Positions 7,543 to 17,636 are shown, numbered from the stretch's first letter. The stretch is 64,000 bases of DNA from Variovorax sp. V213 (GCF_041154455.1 NZ_AP028664.1:4031001-4095000); one strand, 5' to 3'. Notes: generated from the letters alone by a model not told the origin. Numbers and translations are program-made.

Positions 7543-8627
7543 AGTGAGGCTTCGAGTGCCGCGAGCATCCGCGCATTCTCGTCGGCCGTTCCGACGGTGA
7601 GGCGCAGGCAATTTGCCAGCAGTTCGTGCATTTTAGAAACGTTCTTCACCAGTATGCCGCGGGTCTTCATACCCTCGAAGGTCTTGGCGGCATCGGGCAC
7701 GCGCACGAGGATCATGTTGGCGTCGCTCGGCCACACCTTGACGCCCGAAAGGCGCCCCAGGCCCATCATGAGGCGATGCCGCTCCTCGCGGATCTGCCTT
7801 GCCTGGGCCTCGAACACCTCGGCGTGCTCGAGCGCGAAGAGCGCGCACTCGCAGTTGAGCGCGCTGACGTTGTAGGGCGGGCGCACCTTGTCGATCTCGG
7901 CGATCAGCGCGGCCGGGCCCATGAGATAGCCAAGGCGGATGCCGGCCAGGCCGAGCTTGCTGAGCGTGCGCATCAGGAGTACATGCCCGTGCCGCGCGAT
8001 GCGGTCGATATAGCTCTTGGCGGCGAAGGGCTGGTAGGCCTCGTCGATCACCACCAGGCCGCCCTGCTCGCCCTGGGCCCGCACGATCTTCTCGATGGCG
8101 GCGTCGTCCCAGAGGTTGGCGGTGGGATTGTTCGGATAGGCGAGGTACACGATGGCCGGTTTCTCGCGCGCGATGGCGGCGAGCATGGCGGCTTCGTCGA
8201 GTTCGAAATCAGCCGTAAGCGGCACGCCAACAAAACGCAGGCCCTGCAGCCGTGCGCTCATGGCGTACATCACGAAACCGGGCACGGGCGCGAGCACCGT
8301 GGCGCCAGGCACGTCGCAGGCAATGGCCAGCAGCGAGATCAGCTCGTCGGAGCCGTTGCCCAGCATCAGCCCAAAGCCTTCGGGCATGTGCGCGTGCGCC
8401 GCCAGCGCGCGCTGCAGATCGCCGCCGCGCTCGCCCGGATAGCGGTTGAGCGCCAGCGCGCCGAGCCGGGCGCCAAGCTCGACCTGCAACGCGGGCGGCA
8501 GGCCGAACGGGTTCTCCATGGCGTCGAGCTTGACGAAGCCGCGTGCGTCCTGCACCGCATAGGCATGCATGGACTGCACGTCGGAGCGGATGCGATCGAT
8601 CGGGCGGACGGTGGAGGAAGTAGTCAT
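7539..8627 (-). CDS. hisC: Histidinol-phosphate aminotransferase
   Basis: 362 residues, PLP-dependent fold type I aminotransferase converting imidazole acetol phosphate plus glutamate to histidinol phosphate. Recognised by KLDAMENPFGLP, LMLGNGSDELI, YLAYPNNPTANLWD, VVIDEAYQPFA and the PLP-lysine segment LMRTLSKLGLAGIRLGY. The start at 8627 overlaps the stop of the preceding small periplasmic protein by four bases, and its stop overlaps hisB, so it is coupled on both sides. Confidence 0.97.
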   Translation of the reverse strand: MTTSSTVRPIDRIRSDVQSMHAYAVQDARGFVKLDAMENPFGLPPALQVELGARLGALALNRYPGERGGDLQRALAAHAHMPEGFGLMLGNGSDELISLLAIACDVPGATVLAPVPGFVMYAMSARLQGLRFVGVPLTADFELDEAAMLAAIAREKPAIVYLAYPNNPTANLWDDAAIEKIVRAQGEQGGLVVIDEAYQPFAAKSYIDRIARHGHVLLMRTLSKLGLAGIRLGYLMGPAALIAEIDKVRPPYNVSALNCECALFALEHAEVFEAQARQIREERHRLMMGLGRLSGVKVWPSDANMILVRVPDAAKTFEGMKTRGILVKNVSKMHELLANCLRLTVGTADENARMLAALEASL

Positions 8628-8998
8628 CGGGTGCAGCGGAAGCTGTTTTTAAGGGCGCCGGACATGACCAGTTGCACCGGCATGTCGGCTTCATAGGTGT
8701 CGGCGTTGCGCGTCAGCTCGGCTTGATAGAGGGAGCGAGCCATCGATGGCTCGAGACGTCGGCCTTCGATGCAGAAGACCGGCTTCTGGCCGTTGCGCTG
8801 CGAGGCTTCCACGCCTTCGCGCAAGCCCTCGAGCACGCCGACGAGATAGTAGCTCGCGTACGCCTTGCCATCCTTTTCGTTGGCTTCGAGCATGCGCAGT
8901 TCGCGGATGCTCATGGCCTGCGCACCGGCACCGGCCGCCAGTGCGAGCAACAGCACCGGCAGGCGCGGTAGCAGCAGCAGGAGGGCAGCACGGCTCAT
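8624..8998 (-). CDS. Small exported protein, Rap1a/Tai-like pattern
   Basis: 124 residues with a clear signal peptide (MSRAALLLLLPRLPVLLLALAAGAGAQA). The mature part is about 95 residues and ends in a pattern of the Rap1a/Tai immunity-type fold: VFCIEGRRLEP, a helix, then a block ending ALKNSFRC, with two cysteines that could pair. The match is by eye and weak; the protein may simply be an unrelated small periplasmic protein. No toxin gene is nearby. It lies between the lipoprotein gene and hisC, overlapping hisC, so it is co-transcribed with the histidine genes without an obvious role there. Confidence 0.75.
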   Translation of the reverse strand: MSRAALLLLLPRLPVLLLALAAGAGAQAMSIRELRMLEANEKDGKAYASYYLVGVLEGLREGVEASQRNGQKPVFCIEGRRLEPSMARSLYQAELTRNADTYEADMPVQLVMSGALKNSFRCTR

Positions 8999-9002
8999 GG
9001 CG

Positions 9003-9827
9003 TCACTTGCGATAGCGCGGCGGCGGCGCGTACGAGCCGTCGGCCGGGAAAGCATTGGGCTGCGGGGACGCGGCGTCGCGGCGCGGGCGGCGCGGCGCCT
9101 CGGGCTGCTCGAGCTCGAACAATGCGGCGCCGATCACGCCGATGTTGCGCACGTCGCCGGCTTCGGTGTTCGCCGCATAGGCACGGCCCGGTGCGGCGAA
9201 GCGGAAGGCCGCGACCTCGTTCTGGCTCTTGCGGAAGCCTTCGATGTCGAGCACCTGCTGGGGACGCAGCACATAGCCTCCATTGCGCAGGCTGCCGGGC
9301 TTGCCACTCAGCACGTCGAGGCCGTCGACGGTGGCAATCACCTCGTAGCCGCGGTCGCTGAGATTGCGAAAGCGCAGCGTGTAGCGCGAACCTTCGATGC
9401 CGGCGAGGCGGAAGATGTCCGAGCTGCGGCGCGCGCGCTGCATCGGCAGCGGGCGGTCGTTCTCGTCGAGCACCGACCATTCGACGTCGCCCTGGGCCAG
9501 CAGCAGGTTGAGCCGGCGCTCGGGGTTGTGGCCCGCGTCGCGGCGCACGCTGGCCGCGTCGTTATAGCCCAGCAAGGCCACTTCGTCAGGCTGCGCGGAC
9601 AGCCGCCTGGCGACGACCGTGCGGGTCTTCGACTCGATGCCCTCGCCCCACTGGGTGCCGAGCTGTGCCGGTGCGGGCGCGGCGGCGGCGCTGGGCGTTG
9701 CGGACAAGGCGGCCGACTCGTTGCGCGGCGCCTGCGGCATCTGGCTGCAGGCCGCGAGCAAGGCTGCGCCTGCAACGAGGCCTGCGGCGAATCTGAAAAA
9801 ACGCGACCTGTACCGATGTTGAATCAT
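9003..9827 (-). CDS. Predicted outer-envelope lipoprotein of unknown function
   Basis: 274 residues. The N-terminus has a lipoprotein signal with lipobox LLAACSQ, followed by a low-complexity Ala/Pro linker to about residue 60, then a soluble domain (GYNDAASVRRDAGHNPERRL, RYTLRFRNLSDRGYEV, GYVLRPQQVLDIEGF) and a Pro/Arg-rich tail. I do not recognise the domain. The ATG at 9827 has a ribosome-binding site (AGGAGCCAGCCAG) and lies 37 bases after the hisD stop; the next gene starts four bases after its stop. It interrupts the usual hisD-hisC junction. Confidence 0.82.
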   Translation of the reverse strand: MIQHRYRSRFFRFAAGLVAGAALLAACSQMPQAPRNESAALSATPSAAAAPAPAQLGTQWGEGIESKTRTVVARRLSAQPDEVALLGYNDAASVRRDAGHNPERRLNLLLAQGDVEWSVLDENDRPLPMQRARRSSDIFRLAGIEGSRYTLRFRNLSDRGYEVIATVDGLDVLSGKPGSLRNGGYVLRPQQVLDIEGFRKSQNEVAAFRFAAPGRAYAANTEAGDVRNIGVIGAALFELEQPEAPRRPRRDAASPQPNAFPADGSYAPPPRYRK

Positions 9828-9864
9828 CTGGCTGGCTCCTCCCCGAAGCGGTTTTTGTAGAGTC

Positions 9865-11187
9865 TCAGATCTTATGCAGTCGCATTCGTGCCGCTTCGGC
9901 ATGCGCCTGCAAGCCTTCGCCTTCGGCCAGCGTCACCGCGATGGGGCCCAGCACCTGCGCGCCGGCTTCGCTCACTTCGATCAGGCTCGAACGCTTCTGG
10001 AAGTCATAGACACCCAGCGGGCTCGAGAAGCGCGCCGTGCCGCTGGTCGGCAGCACGTGGTTCGGGCCCGCGCAGTAGTCGCCCAGGCTCTCGCTGGTGA
10101 AGGCGCCAAGAAAGATTGCGCCGGCATGCCGCAGCAGCGGCTCCCATCGCTGCGGCTCGCTGCTGCTGACCTCGAGGTGCTCGGGCGCGATGCGGTTGCT
10201 GATCTCACAGGCCTCTTCCATGCTCCCGGTGTGGATCAACGCGCCGCGGCCATTGAGCGAGGCCGCGATGATTTCGGCGCGCGGCATGGTGGGAAGCAGG
10301 CGGTCGATTTCGGCCTGCACGCGATCGATATAGGCCGCGTCGGGGCACAGCAGAATGCTCTGCGCAAGCTCGTCGTGCTCGGCCTGGCTGAACAGGTCCA
10401 TCGCCACCCAATCGGGCGGCGTGGTGCCGTCGGCCAGGACGAGGATTTCGCTCGGGCCCGCGATCATGTCGATGCCGACGGTGCCGAACACGCGGCGCTT
10501 GGCGGCCGCGACATAGGCGTTACCGGGGCCGGTGATCTTGTCCACCGCGGGGATGGTGGCGGTGCCGTAGGCCAGCGCGGCCACGGCCTGCGCGCCGCCG
10601 ATGGTGAAGCCGCGCGTCACGCCGGCCACGTAGGCGGCAGCGAGCACGAGCGGGTTCTTCTCGCCTTTCGGCGTGGGCACGACCATGATGATTTCGCCGA
10701 CGCCCGCAACGTGTGCCGGAATCGCGTTCATCAGCACGCTCGACGGATAGGCCGCCTTGCCGCCCGGCACATAGATGCCGACACGGTCGAGCGGCGTGAC
10801 TTTCTGGCCGAGCAGCGTGCCGTCGGCATCGCGGTAGCTCCAGCTCTCGCCGCTCGCCTTCTTCTGGGCCTCGTGGTAGCTGCGCACGCGGCGGGCCGCA
10901 GATTCGAGCGCATCGCGCTGCGCGGCGGGCAGCGAATCGAACGCGGCCTTCAGCTCGGCCTGCGTGAGTTCGAGCTCGGGCAAGGTGGCGGCGCCCAACT
11001 GATCGAAGCGATGGGTGTATTCCAGCACCGCCGCGTCACCGCGCTTCTGCACATCGGCCAGGATGTCGGCCACCACCTTCTCGATCGCCGCGTCCGCGTC
11101 GGCGGACCAATGCAGCCGCGCCTTGAAATCAGCGTCGAAGCCGGCGGAAGCCGTGGAGAGACGGACGGGTGCTGCTTTCAGGGTCAT
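9865..11187 (-). CDS. hisD: Histidinol dehydrogenase
   Basis: 440 residues. Zinc-dependent, NAD-linked four-electron oxidation of histidinol to histidine, the last two steps of the pathway. Motifs: VGIYVPGGKAAYPSSVLMNA, the GPSEILVLAD segment, DLFSQAEHDELAQS (zinc and catalytic residues) and the catalytic Glu-His of RIAPEHLEV, plus GPNHVLPTSGTARFSSPL. Full length for the family. It begins 18 bases after hisG, in the usual order hisG-hisD. Confidence 0.97.
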   Translation of the reverse strand: MTLKAAPVRLSTASAGFDADFKARLHWSADADAAIEKVVADILADVQKRGDAAVLEYTHRFDQLGAATLPELELTQAELKAAFDSLPAAQRDALESAARRVRSYHEAQKKASGESWSYRDADGTLLGQKVTPLDRVGIYVPGGKAAYPSSVLMNAIPAHVAGVGEIIMVVPTPKGEKNPLVLAAAYVAGVTRGFTIGGAQAVAALAYGTATIPAVDKITGPGNAYVAAAKRRVFGTVGIDMIAGPSEILVLADGTTPPDWVAMDLFSQAEHDELAQSILLCPDAAYIDRVQAEIDRLLPTMPRAEIIAASLNGRGALIHTGSMEEACEISNRIAPEHLEVSSSEPQRWEPLLRHAGAIFLGAFTSESLGDYCAGPNHVLPTSGTARFSSPLGVYDFQKRSSLIEVSEAGAQVLGPIAVTLAEGEGLQAHAEAARMRLHKI

Positions 11188-11205
11188 GGCGCTGCGGTGA
11201 AAAAC

Positions 11206-11852
11206 TCAGGGCGTGGCTGCCGCGGGAATGGCGGAGGCGAAGGCATCGATGATGTGGCGGATCGGCTCGCGCTTGAGCTTGAGCGCGGCCTGGTTGACCA
11301 CGAGGCGTGCGCTGATGTCCATGATCCGCTCCACCTCGACCAGGTGATTGGCCCTGAGCGTGTTGCCGGTCGAGACCAGATCGACGATGGCGTCGGCCAG
11401 GCCTGTGAGCGGTGCGAGCTCCATGCTGCCGTAGAGCTTGATCAGGTCGACGTGCACGCCCTTGCTCGCGAAGAACTCGCGCGCCAGGCCCACGTACTTG
11501 GTCGCGACCCTGAGGCGCGAACCCTGCTTCACGGCCGAGGCGTAGTCGTAATCTGCGCGCACCGCCACGCTGAGGCGGCAGGCCGCAATGCGCAGATCGA
11601 GCGGCTGGTACAGGCCCTGGTTGCCGTGCTCGAGCAGCACGTCGAAGCCGGTCACGCCGAGATCGGCTCCGCCATATTGCACATAGGTGGGCACGTCGGA
11701 GGCGCGCACCAGCACCACGCGCACATCGGGGCGTGTGGTCGCGAGAATCAGCTTGCGCGATTTTTCGGGGTCTTCGGTGACCTCGATGCCGGCGGCGGCC
11801 AGCAGGGGCATCGTCTCTTCGAAGATGCGGCCTTTGGACAGAGCAAGCGTGA

Positions 11853-11856
<4 letters not shown>
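11206..11856 (-). CDS. hisG: ATP phosphoribosyltransferase, short form
   Basis: 216 residues, the committed step of histidine synthesis (ATP plus PRPP). The catalytic domain is complete: ITLALSKGRIFEE, DVPTYVQYGGADLGVTG, GLADAIVDLVSTGNTLR. The C-terminal regulatory domain of the long form is absent, so this is the HisG-S type, which in known systems needs the HisZ subunit for activity and histidine feedback; hisZ is not in the window. The ATG at 11856 overlaps the murA stop by four bases, joining cell-wall and histidine genes. Confidence 0.97.
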
Positions 11857-13142
<1,286 letters not shown>

Positions 13143-13184
13143 CAGGAATCCAGCGAATTTAGGGCCGCTCCGGCCGCCAGTTAC

Positions 13185-13430
13185 TTACTTGTCGTCGATC
13201 GCCGCCCATTCGGCCGGCGTGTAGGTTTTCATCGAGAGCGCATGCACCTCGTCGGTATGCATTTTCGCACCCAGGGTGGCGTAGACCCGCTGGTGGCGCT
13301 GAATGGCGCGTTTGCCCTCGAATTCGGCCGAGACGATGGTGGCGTACCAGTGTCGGCCGTCGCCCTCCAGCGAGATGTGCTCGCATGGGAGGTGGGACTG
13401 GATCAAGGCCTGGAGTTCTTCGGCGGTCAT
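13185..13430 (-). CDS. ibaG: BolA-family protein (IbaG type)
   Basis: 81 residues. BolA-like proteins pair with monothiol glutaredoxins and affect iron-sulfur and envelope homeostasis. The class II KH-like fold motif is seen in RHWYATIVSAEFEGKRAIQRHQRVYATLG and the conserved metal-ligand His region in MHTDEVHALSMKTYTP. Placement immediately before murA and after the ABC/Mla genes is what distinguishes IbaG from BolA in proteobacteria. Start 13430 follows the permease stop by 18 bases. Confidence 0.93.
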   Translation of the reverse strand: MTAEELQALIQSHLPCEHISLEGDGRHWYATIVSAEFEGKRAIQRHQRVYATLGAKMHTDEVHALSMKTYTPAEWAAIDDK

Positions 13431-13448
13431 GGGAATTGAAAGGGCCTT

Positions 13449-14213
13449 TCAGCCTCTGATTTTGTAGCCGATTCTCAGCAAGTGGACGGCGATGGCGCTC
13501 ACGGCCAGCCAGGCGGCGCCGACGATGCCCAGGCTGAGCCAGGGCGAGGCGTCGCTCACGCCGAAGAAGCCGTAGCGGAAGCCGTCGATCATGTAGAAGA
13601 AGGGGTTCAGGTGGCTCACGCCCTGCCAGAACGGGGGCAGCGAACCGATCGAATAGAAAACGCCCGAGAGAAAGGTCATGGGCATGATCAGGAAGTTCTG
13701 GAACACCGCCATCTGGTCGAATTTCTCGGCCCAGAGGCCCGCGATGAGCCCCAGCGTGCCCAGCATTGCGGAGCCCAGCAGCGCGAACACGAGAATCCAG
13801 AGCGGCGCAACGAAGCTCGGCATCGCAAAGAACATGGTGACCAGGAACACGCCGAGCCCCACGACCAGCCCGCGAATGACCGACGAGCCGACATAGGCGA
13901 AGAACCAGCCCCAGTGCGACAGCGGCGTCAGCAGCACGAACACCAGGTTGCCCATGATCTTGCTCTGGATGATCGACGAAGAGCTGTTGGCAAAGGCGTT
14001 CTGCAGCACGCTCATCATCACCAGGCCCGGCACCAGAAAGGCGGTGTAGCCAACCGTGCCGTACACCTTCACGTGGTCTTCGAGCACGTGGCCGAACACC
14101 ATCAGGTAGAGCAGCGCGGTGAGCACCGGCGCGCCGACGGTCTGGAAACCGACCTTCCAGAAGCGCAGCGTTTCCTTGTAGAGCAGCGCGCGCCACCCAG
14201 TAACGGCCATCAT
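13449..14213 (-). CDS. ABC-2 type transporter permease (YadH-like)
   Basis: 254 residues with six hydrophobic segments: about 22-42, 55-75, 105-128, 137-160, 168-190 and 222-245. Typical ABC2_membrane features: FLVPGLVMMSVLQNAFANSS, GNLVFVLLTPLSHW and FLSGVFYSIGSLPPFWQ with HLNPFFYMIDGFRYGFFG. It pairs with the ATPase gene that ends four bases inside its start, making a two-gene exporter like E. coli YadG/YadH. Substrate unknown; position next to the Mla operon suggests an envelope role (inference). Confidence 0.92.
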   Translation of the reverse strand: MMAVTGWRALLYKETLRFWKVGFQTVGAPVLTALLYLMVFGHVLEDHVKVYGTVGYTAFLVPGLVMMSVLQNAFANSSSSIIQSKIMGNLVFVLLTPLSHWGWFFAYVGSSVIRGLVVGLGVFLVTMFFAMPSFVAPLWILVFALLGSAMLGTLGLIAGLWAEKFDQMAVFQNFLIMPMTFLSGVFYSIGSLPPFWQGVSHLNPFFYMIDGFRYGFFGVSDASPWLSLGIVGAAWLAVSAIAVHLLRIGYKIRG

Positions 14214-15157
14214 CGCGCCACCTCCAAAGGAGTCTGCTCACCCGCCATCAGGTCGATGAACACGTCTTCCAGATCGGCCTTGCGCATTTCCACGTCTTCC
14301 ACGGCGACGCCGGCTTCGCGGATCGCGGCCAGCAATTGTTCGACTTCATGGGCGTTCTGCGCCGGCAACTGCACGATGCGCCCGGTGATGCGCGCATGCT
14401 GGGCAATGGCCCACGGCAGCATGGCGTCGGTCTTGAAGCGCAACACGTTGCTGGTGGCCGATTTCAGCAGTTCGCTGGTGCGGTCCAGCGCGATCACGCG
14501 GCCCTGCTTGAGCATTGCGATGCGGCTGCACAGCGCCTCGGCCTCTTCGAGGTAGTGGGTGGTGAGCAGCACGGTGCTGCCCTGCTTGTTGAGCCTGGCG
14601 ACGAACTGCCAGAGCGTCTGGCGCAGTTCGACGTCGACCCCGGCGGTCGGCTCGTCGAGCACGATGACCGGCGGCTTGTGGACCAGCGCCTGCGCCACGA
14701 GCACGCGGCGCTTCATGCCGCCCGACAACTGGCGCATGTTGGCCGTGGCCTTGTCGGCCAGGCCGAGGCTTTGCAGCAGCTCGTCGATCCAGGCCTCGTT
14801 GTTCTTGATGCCGAAGTAGCCCGACTGGATGCGCAGCGATTCGCGCACATTGAAGAAGGGGTCGAACACCAGCTCCTGCGGCACGATGCCGAGCTGGCGC
14901 CGGGCCTCGGCATAGTCGCGCTGCACGTCGAAGCCGTGGACGCTGATCGCGCCGGCCGTGGGACGGGACAGGCCTGCCAGCATGCTGATGAGCGTGGTCT
15001 TGCCCGCGCCATTGGGACCCAGCAAGCCGAAGAACTCGCCCGGCTCGATCTGGAAGCTGACCTCGTCGACGGCGCGCAGGCCCTGCTTGCCTTGGGCCCG
15101 CTGCTGTCTGGAGGGAGGGTAGGTCTTGGAGACCGATTGGAATGAGATCGCGGGCAT
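14210..15157 (-). CDS. ABC transporter ATP-binding protein (YadG-like)
   Basis: 315 residues. Walker A GLLGPNGAGKTTL, Q-loop region LGIVPQELVFDPFF, signature LSGGMKRRVLVAQAL, Walker B VIVLDEPTAGVD and switch His in LLTTHYLEEAE are intact. The ATPase domain takes residues 1-240; the C-terminal 70 residues form the accessory domain usual for ABC-2 drug/polysaccharide-type exporters. The stop overlaps the permease start by four bases. It lies 86 bases downstream of mlaB in the same orientation. Confidence 0.94.
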   Translation of the reverse strand: MPAISFQSVSKTYPPSRQQRAQGKQGLRAVDEVSFQIEPGEFFGLLGPNGAGKTTLISMLAGLSRPTAGAISVHGFDVQRDYAEARRQLGIVPQELVFDPFFNVRESLRIQSGYFGIKNNEAWIDELLQSLGLADKATANMRQLSGGMKRRVLVAQALVHKPPVIVLDEPTAGVDVELRQTLWQFVARLNKQGSTVLLTTHYLEEAEALCSRIAMLKQGRVIALDRTSELLKSATSNVLRFKTDAMLPWAIAQHARITGRIVQLPAQNAHEVEQLLAAIREAGVAVEDVEMRKADLEDVFIDLMAGEQTPLEVAR

Positions 15158-15243
15158 GGGAGCCGGCGATTTTACGGGCCAGCGTTACAAGCCGCTGGGC
15201 GGCGCCGGGATGCCCTGACGCGGCGCCCGCCGGGGCCGCCCGC

Positions 15244-15516
15244 TCAGGGTGCGGCCGGCAAGAGGCCAGCGATGCCGTACAGGGCGGCAAGCTCGCGCAG
15301 CCGAGGGGAAAGCCCCTTCACGGCAAAGCCGCGGCCGAGCGCGCTCGATTCGCGCCGGCACTCCAGCAGCACCGCCAGCGCCGAGGAGTCGAACTGCGTC
15401 AGGGCGCTGGCGTCCACCACGGTGGAGGTGTCGGTCTGCCCCTTCAGCCCCTGCTGCAGCATGCGCATGCAGGCCGGGGCATCGTCGTGGGTGAGTTTCG
15501 TCGGCAGCACCAGCAT
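15244..15516 (-). CDS. mlaB: STAS-domain protein of the Mla phospholipid transporter
   Basis: 90 residues. MlaB binds the MlaF ATPase and stabilises the inner-membrane MlaFEDB complex. The STAS signature VVDASALTQFDSSALAVLLEC, containing the conserved D-S-S, is present, and the N-terminal MLVLPTKLTHDDAPACM is typical of a small anti-sigma-antagonist-like fold. Starts four bases after the mlaC stop and closes the Mla gene set. Confidence 0.9.
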   Translation of the reverse strand: MLVLPTKLTHDDAPACMRMLQQGLKGQTDTSTVVDASALTQFDSSALAVLLECRRESSALGRGFAVKGLSPRLRELAALYGIAGLLPAAP

Positions 15517-15520
15517 GGCA

Positions 15521-16180
15521 TCAGCTCTTGCCGTTGTTGCCCTTGTTGCGCGCGGCCAGCGCGGCAATCAGGCCGTCGATGCCGCGGGCGTTGATTTCCT
15601 GCGCGAACTGCGTGCGGTAGGTATCGACCAGCCAGACGCCCAGCACATTGAGGTTGTAGACCTTCCAGCCGCCGCCCTGGCCGGGCGTCTTCTCGAGGCG
15701 GTAATCGAGTTGGACCGGATCGCCGCGGCCCTTGACCTCCGTGCGCACCAGCACTTCGGTGTCCTCGGGCGAACCGCGGAACGGACGGACCGAGACGGTC
15801 TGGTCGCTCACCTGGTCGAGCGCGCCGGCATAGGTGCGCACCAGCAGGGTCTTGAATTCTTCCTGCAGCCTCTTTTGCTGCTCGGGCGTGGCCTGGCGCC
15901 ATGCCGGGCCCACGGCGGAAGCCGTCATGCGCTGGAAGTTGACGTTGGGCATGATCTTGCTGTCGACCAGCACCATGATCTTGCTGACGTCGCCTGACTT
16001 GATGGTGGTGTCGGCCTTGATGGTTTCGAGCACATCGGTCGACAGGCGCTTCACCAGCGCGTCAGGCGCTTCGTCGGCCGCGAGGGCCGGGCGCACGAAA
16101 GCGGTGGCAGCGCCGAAAAGGAGTGCGCTGGCCAGTACCAGGCGGCCAAAGCTGCGTCGTTGCAAGATATTGTTGTTCAT
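15521..16180 (-). CDS. mlaC: Periplasmic phospholipid-binding protein of the Mla pathway
   Basis: 219 residues with a signal peptide (SFGRLVLASALLFGAATAFVR, cleavage after ALAADE region near residue 34). The Tol-Tol/MlaC domain is visible: KIMVLVDSKIMPNVNFQRMT, VGPAWRQATPEQQKRLQEEF, LLVRTYAGALDQ and WKVYNLNVLGVWLVDTYR. MlaC ferries lipid between MlaA at the outer membrane and MlaFEDB. Upstream longer starts would cross the 178-base gap to mlaA and are not supported. Here mlaC follows mlaA, the order found in betaproteobacteria. Confidence 0.95.
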   Translation of the reverse strand: MNNNILQRRSFGRLVLASALLFGAATAFVRPALAADEAPDALVKRLSTDVLETIKADTTIKSGDVSKIMVLVDSKIMPNVNFQRMTASAVGPAWRQATPEQQKRLQEEFKTLLVRTYAGALDQVSDQTVSVRPFRGSPEDTEVLVRTEVKGRGDPVQLDYRLEKTPGQGGGWKVYNLNVLGVWLVDTYRTQFAQEINARGIDGLIAALAARNKGNNGKS

Positions 16181-16358
16181 GGCAATTCCCTTAAATTTTT
16201 GAAATCGGCAGAGACACGCGATGGATCGACGCGGCTCCTGGAAAGAACGTGTTCGACGGGCTCCACGCCGACCGGGTTCCTGAAGCGCAGGTGAAGCCTT
16301 GAAACGGGATGCAAGCAAAAGCCTTTCGTCCGGCCGCCACCACCCGCTCTTTCGCCCT

Positions 16359-17105
16359 TTACTTGCCGCCTTCGTCGTCAGGCGGATTGCCGTCGTAGAC
16401 GTCGTTGCGGCGGTGCTGCAAGAAGGCATCGCGCGTGAAGGTGTATTTGTCGAGCGCCGCGTCGTCGAGCAGGCGGCCGGCGCGCAGGTACTTCGCGCGT
16501 GTATCGACAGCTTCCAGGAACGACAGCGAATTGCGCCAGGCCACGTCGTTCATGTTCGAGACCACGCCGCCGGCACGGTCGACCGGCAATGCAGCGGTGT
16601 CGCGCAGGGTCGACGGCCCAAAAATGGGCAGCACGACGTACGGGCCGGCGCCCACGCCCCAGCGGCCCAGGGTCTGGCCGAAATCTTCTTCGTGGCGATC
16701 GATGCCGGCCTCGGTGGCCACGTCGAGCAGGCCGCCCAGCCCGAAGAAGGTGTTCACGTTGACCCGCATGAAGGTCTCGGCACTGTTCTGCAGCTTGAGC
16801 TGGGCCACGCTGTTGGCAAAGCTCCAGACGTCGCCCAGGTTGCCGAAGAAATTGCTTACGCCGGTGCGCACCATGGAGGGCAGCACGCGCACGTACGCGG
16901 TGGCCACGGGCACCAGCACCGCTTCGTCGACCGTGTCGTTGAAGCGCGTGACGCCGCGGTTGAAGGGCTCGAACGGGTCGGCCGGATTGGCGTGGGGGCC
17001 GCTCGCGCAACCTGCAAGCAGCGCAAAAGTGGCTGCAGCACCCACTATGCGGGCGGAGTTTGCTACTTTCTTGATAGCAATGGACGAAAAAAGGCTTGTT
17101 TTCAT
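16359..17105 (-). CDS. mlaA: Outer-membrane lipoprotein MlaA (VacJ)
   Basis: 248 residues. Removes mislocalised phospholipid from the outer leaflet of the outer membrane and passes it to MlaC. Lipobox FALLAGCAS with Cys33; then DPFEPFNRGVTRFND, the ring-domain stretch and RWGVGAGPYVVLPIFGPSTLRD, all diagnostic. The signal peptide is unusually long because residues about 9-16 (IAIKKVAN) are encoded by a short dispersed repeat at 17059-17080. Its start overlaps the mlaD stop by four bases. The 178 bases before mlaC contain no gene I can support. Confidence 0.96.
   Translation of the reverse strand: MKTSLFSSIAIKKVANSARIVGAAATFALLAGCASGPHANPADPFEPFNRGVTRFNDTVDEAVLVPVATAYVRVLPSMVRTGVSNFFGNLGDVWSFANSVAQLKLQNSAETFMRVNVNTFFGLGGLLDVATEAGIDRHEEDFGQTLGRWGVGAGPYVVLPIFGPSTLRDTAALPVDRAGGVVSNMNDVAWRNSLSFLEAVDTRAKYLRAGRLLDDAALDKYTFTRDAFLQHRRNDVYDGNPPDDEGGK
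17059..17080 (-). repeat. Short dispersed palindromic repeat (copy 2) inside the mlaA signal-peptide coding region
   Basis: Minus strand reads TTGCTATCAAGAAAGTAGCA, closely matching copies at 6883-6904 and 48973-48993. It is translated as IAIKKVAN within the n-region of the lipoprotein signal, where extra residues are tolerated. Confidence 0.7.
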
Positions 17106-17608
17106 TTCTTGTTGGCTGTTCCTGGCGTCGAAGGCGTACTGCTTCCTTCGGCTGCCTTGCTGTAGAGGAACTGGCTGATCAGGTTTTCCAGCACCACGGC
17201 CGATTGGGTCGCGGTGACGGTGTCGCCGGCTTGCAAATTCTTCTCCTCGGCGCCCGGCTCGATCCCGATGTACTGCTCGCCGAGCAAGCCACTGGTCAAG
17301 ATCTTGAGCGAGCTGTCCTTGGGAAAACTGTAACGGTTTTGCAATGCAAGCGTGACGCGGGCCTGAAATGACTTGTCGTCAAACGAGATGGATTCCACAC
17401 GTCCGACCACTACGCCGGCGCTTTTGACCGCGGTTTGCGGCTTGAGTCCGCCGATATTGTCGAAGCGCGCGGTGACGTTGTAGGTCTTCTGGAAGTTCAG
17501 GCTCAGCAGGTTGGCCGACTGCAGCGCGAGGAACAGCAGCGCCGCGCCGCCGATCAGGACGAACAGGCCGACCCAGATGTCGCTATTGGAACGTTGCATG
17601 GTTTGCAC
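17102..17608 (-). CDS. mlaD: MCE-domain substrate-binding subunit of the Mla transporter
   Basis: 168 residues (165 if the second ATG at 17599 is used). A single N-terminal membrane helix (WVGLFVLIGGAALLFLALQSA) anchors one MCE domain: VTARFDNIGGLKPQTAVKSAGVVVGRVESI, then the pore-loop region SLKILTSGLLGEQYIGIEPG. Hexamers of MlaD form the lipid channel above MlaE. The C-terminal 20 residues are Ser/Pro-rich and unstructured. It begins 28 bases after mlaE. Confidence 0.95.
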   Translation of the reverse strand: MQTMQRSNSDIWVGLFVLIGGAALLFLALQSANLLSLNFQKTYNVTARFDNIGGLKPQTAVKSAGVVVGRVESISFDDKSFQARVTLALQNRYSFPKDSSLKILTSGLLGEQYIGIEPGAEEKNLQAGDTVTATQSAVVLENLISQFLYSKAAEGSSTPSTPGTANKK

Positions 17609-17636
17609 TCTCTAGAACGATTGGAGCGGAGCTCCT

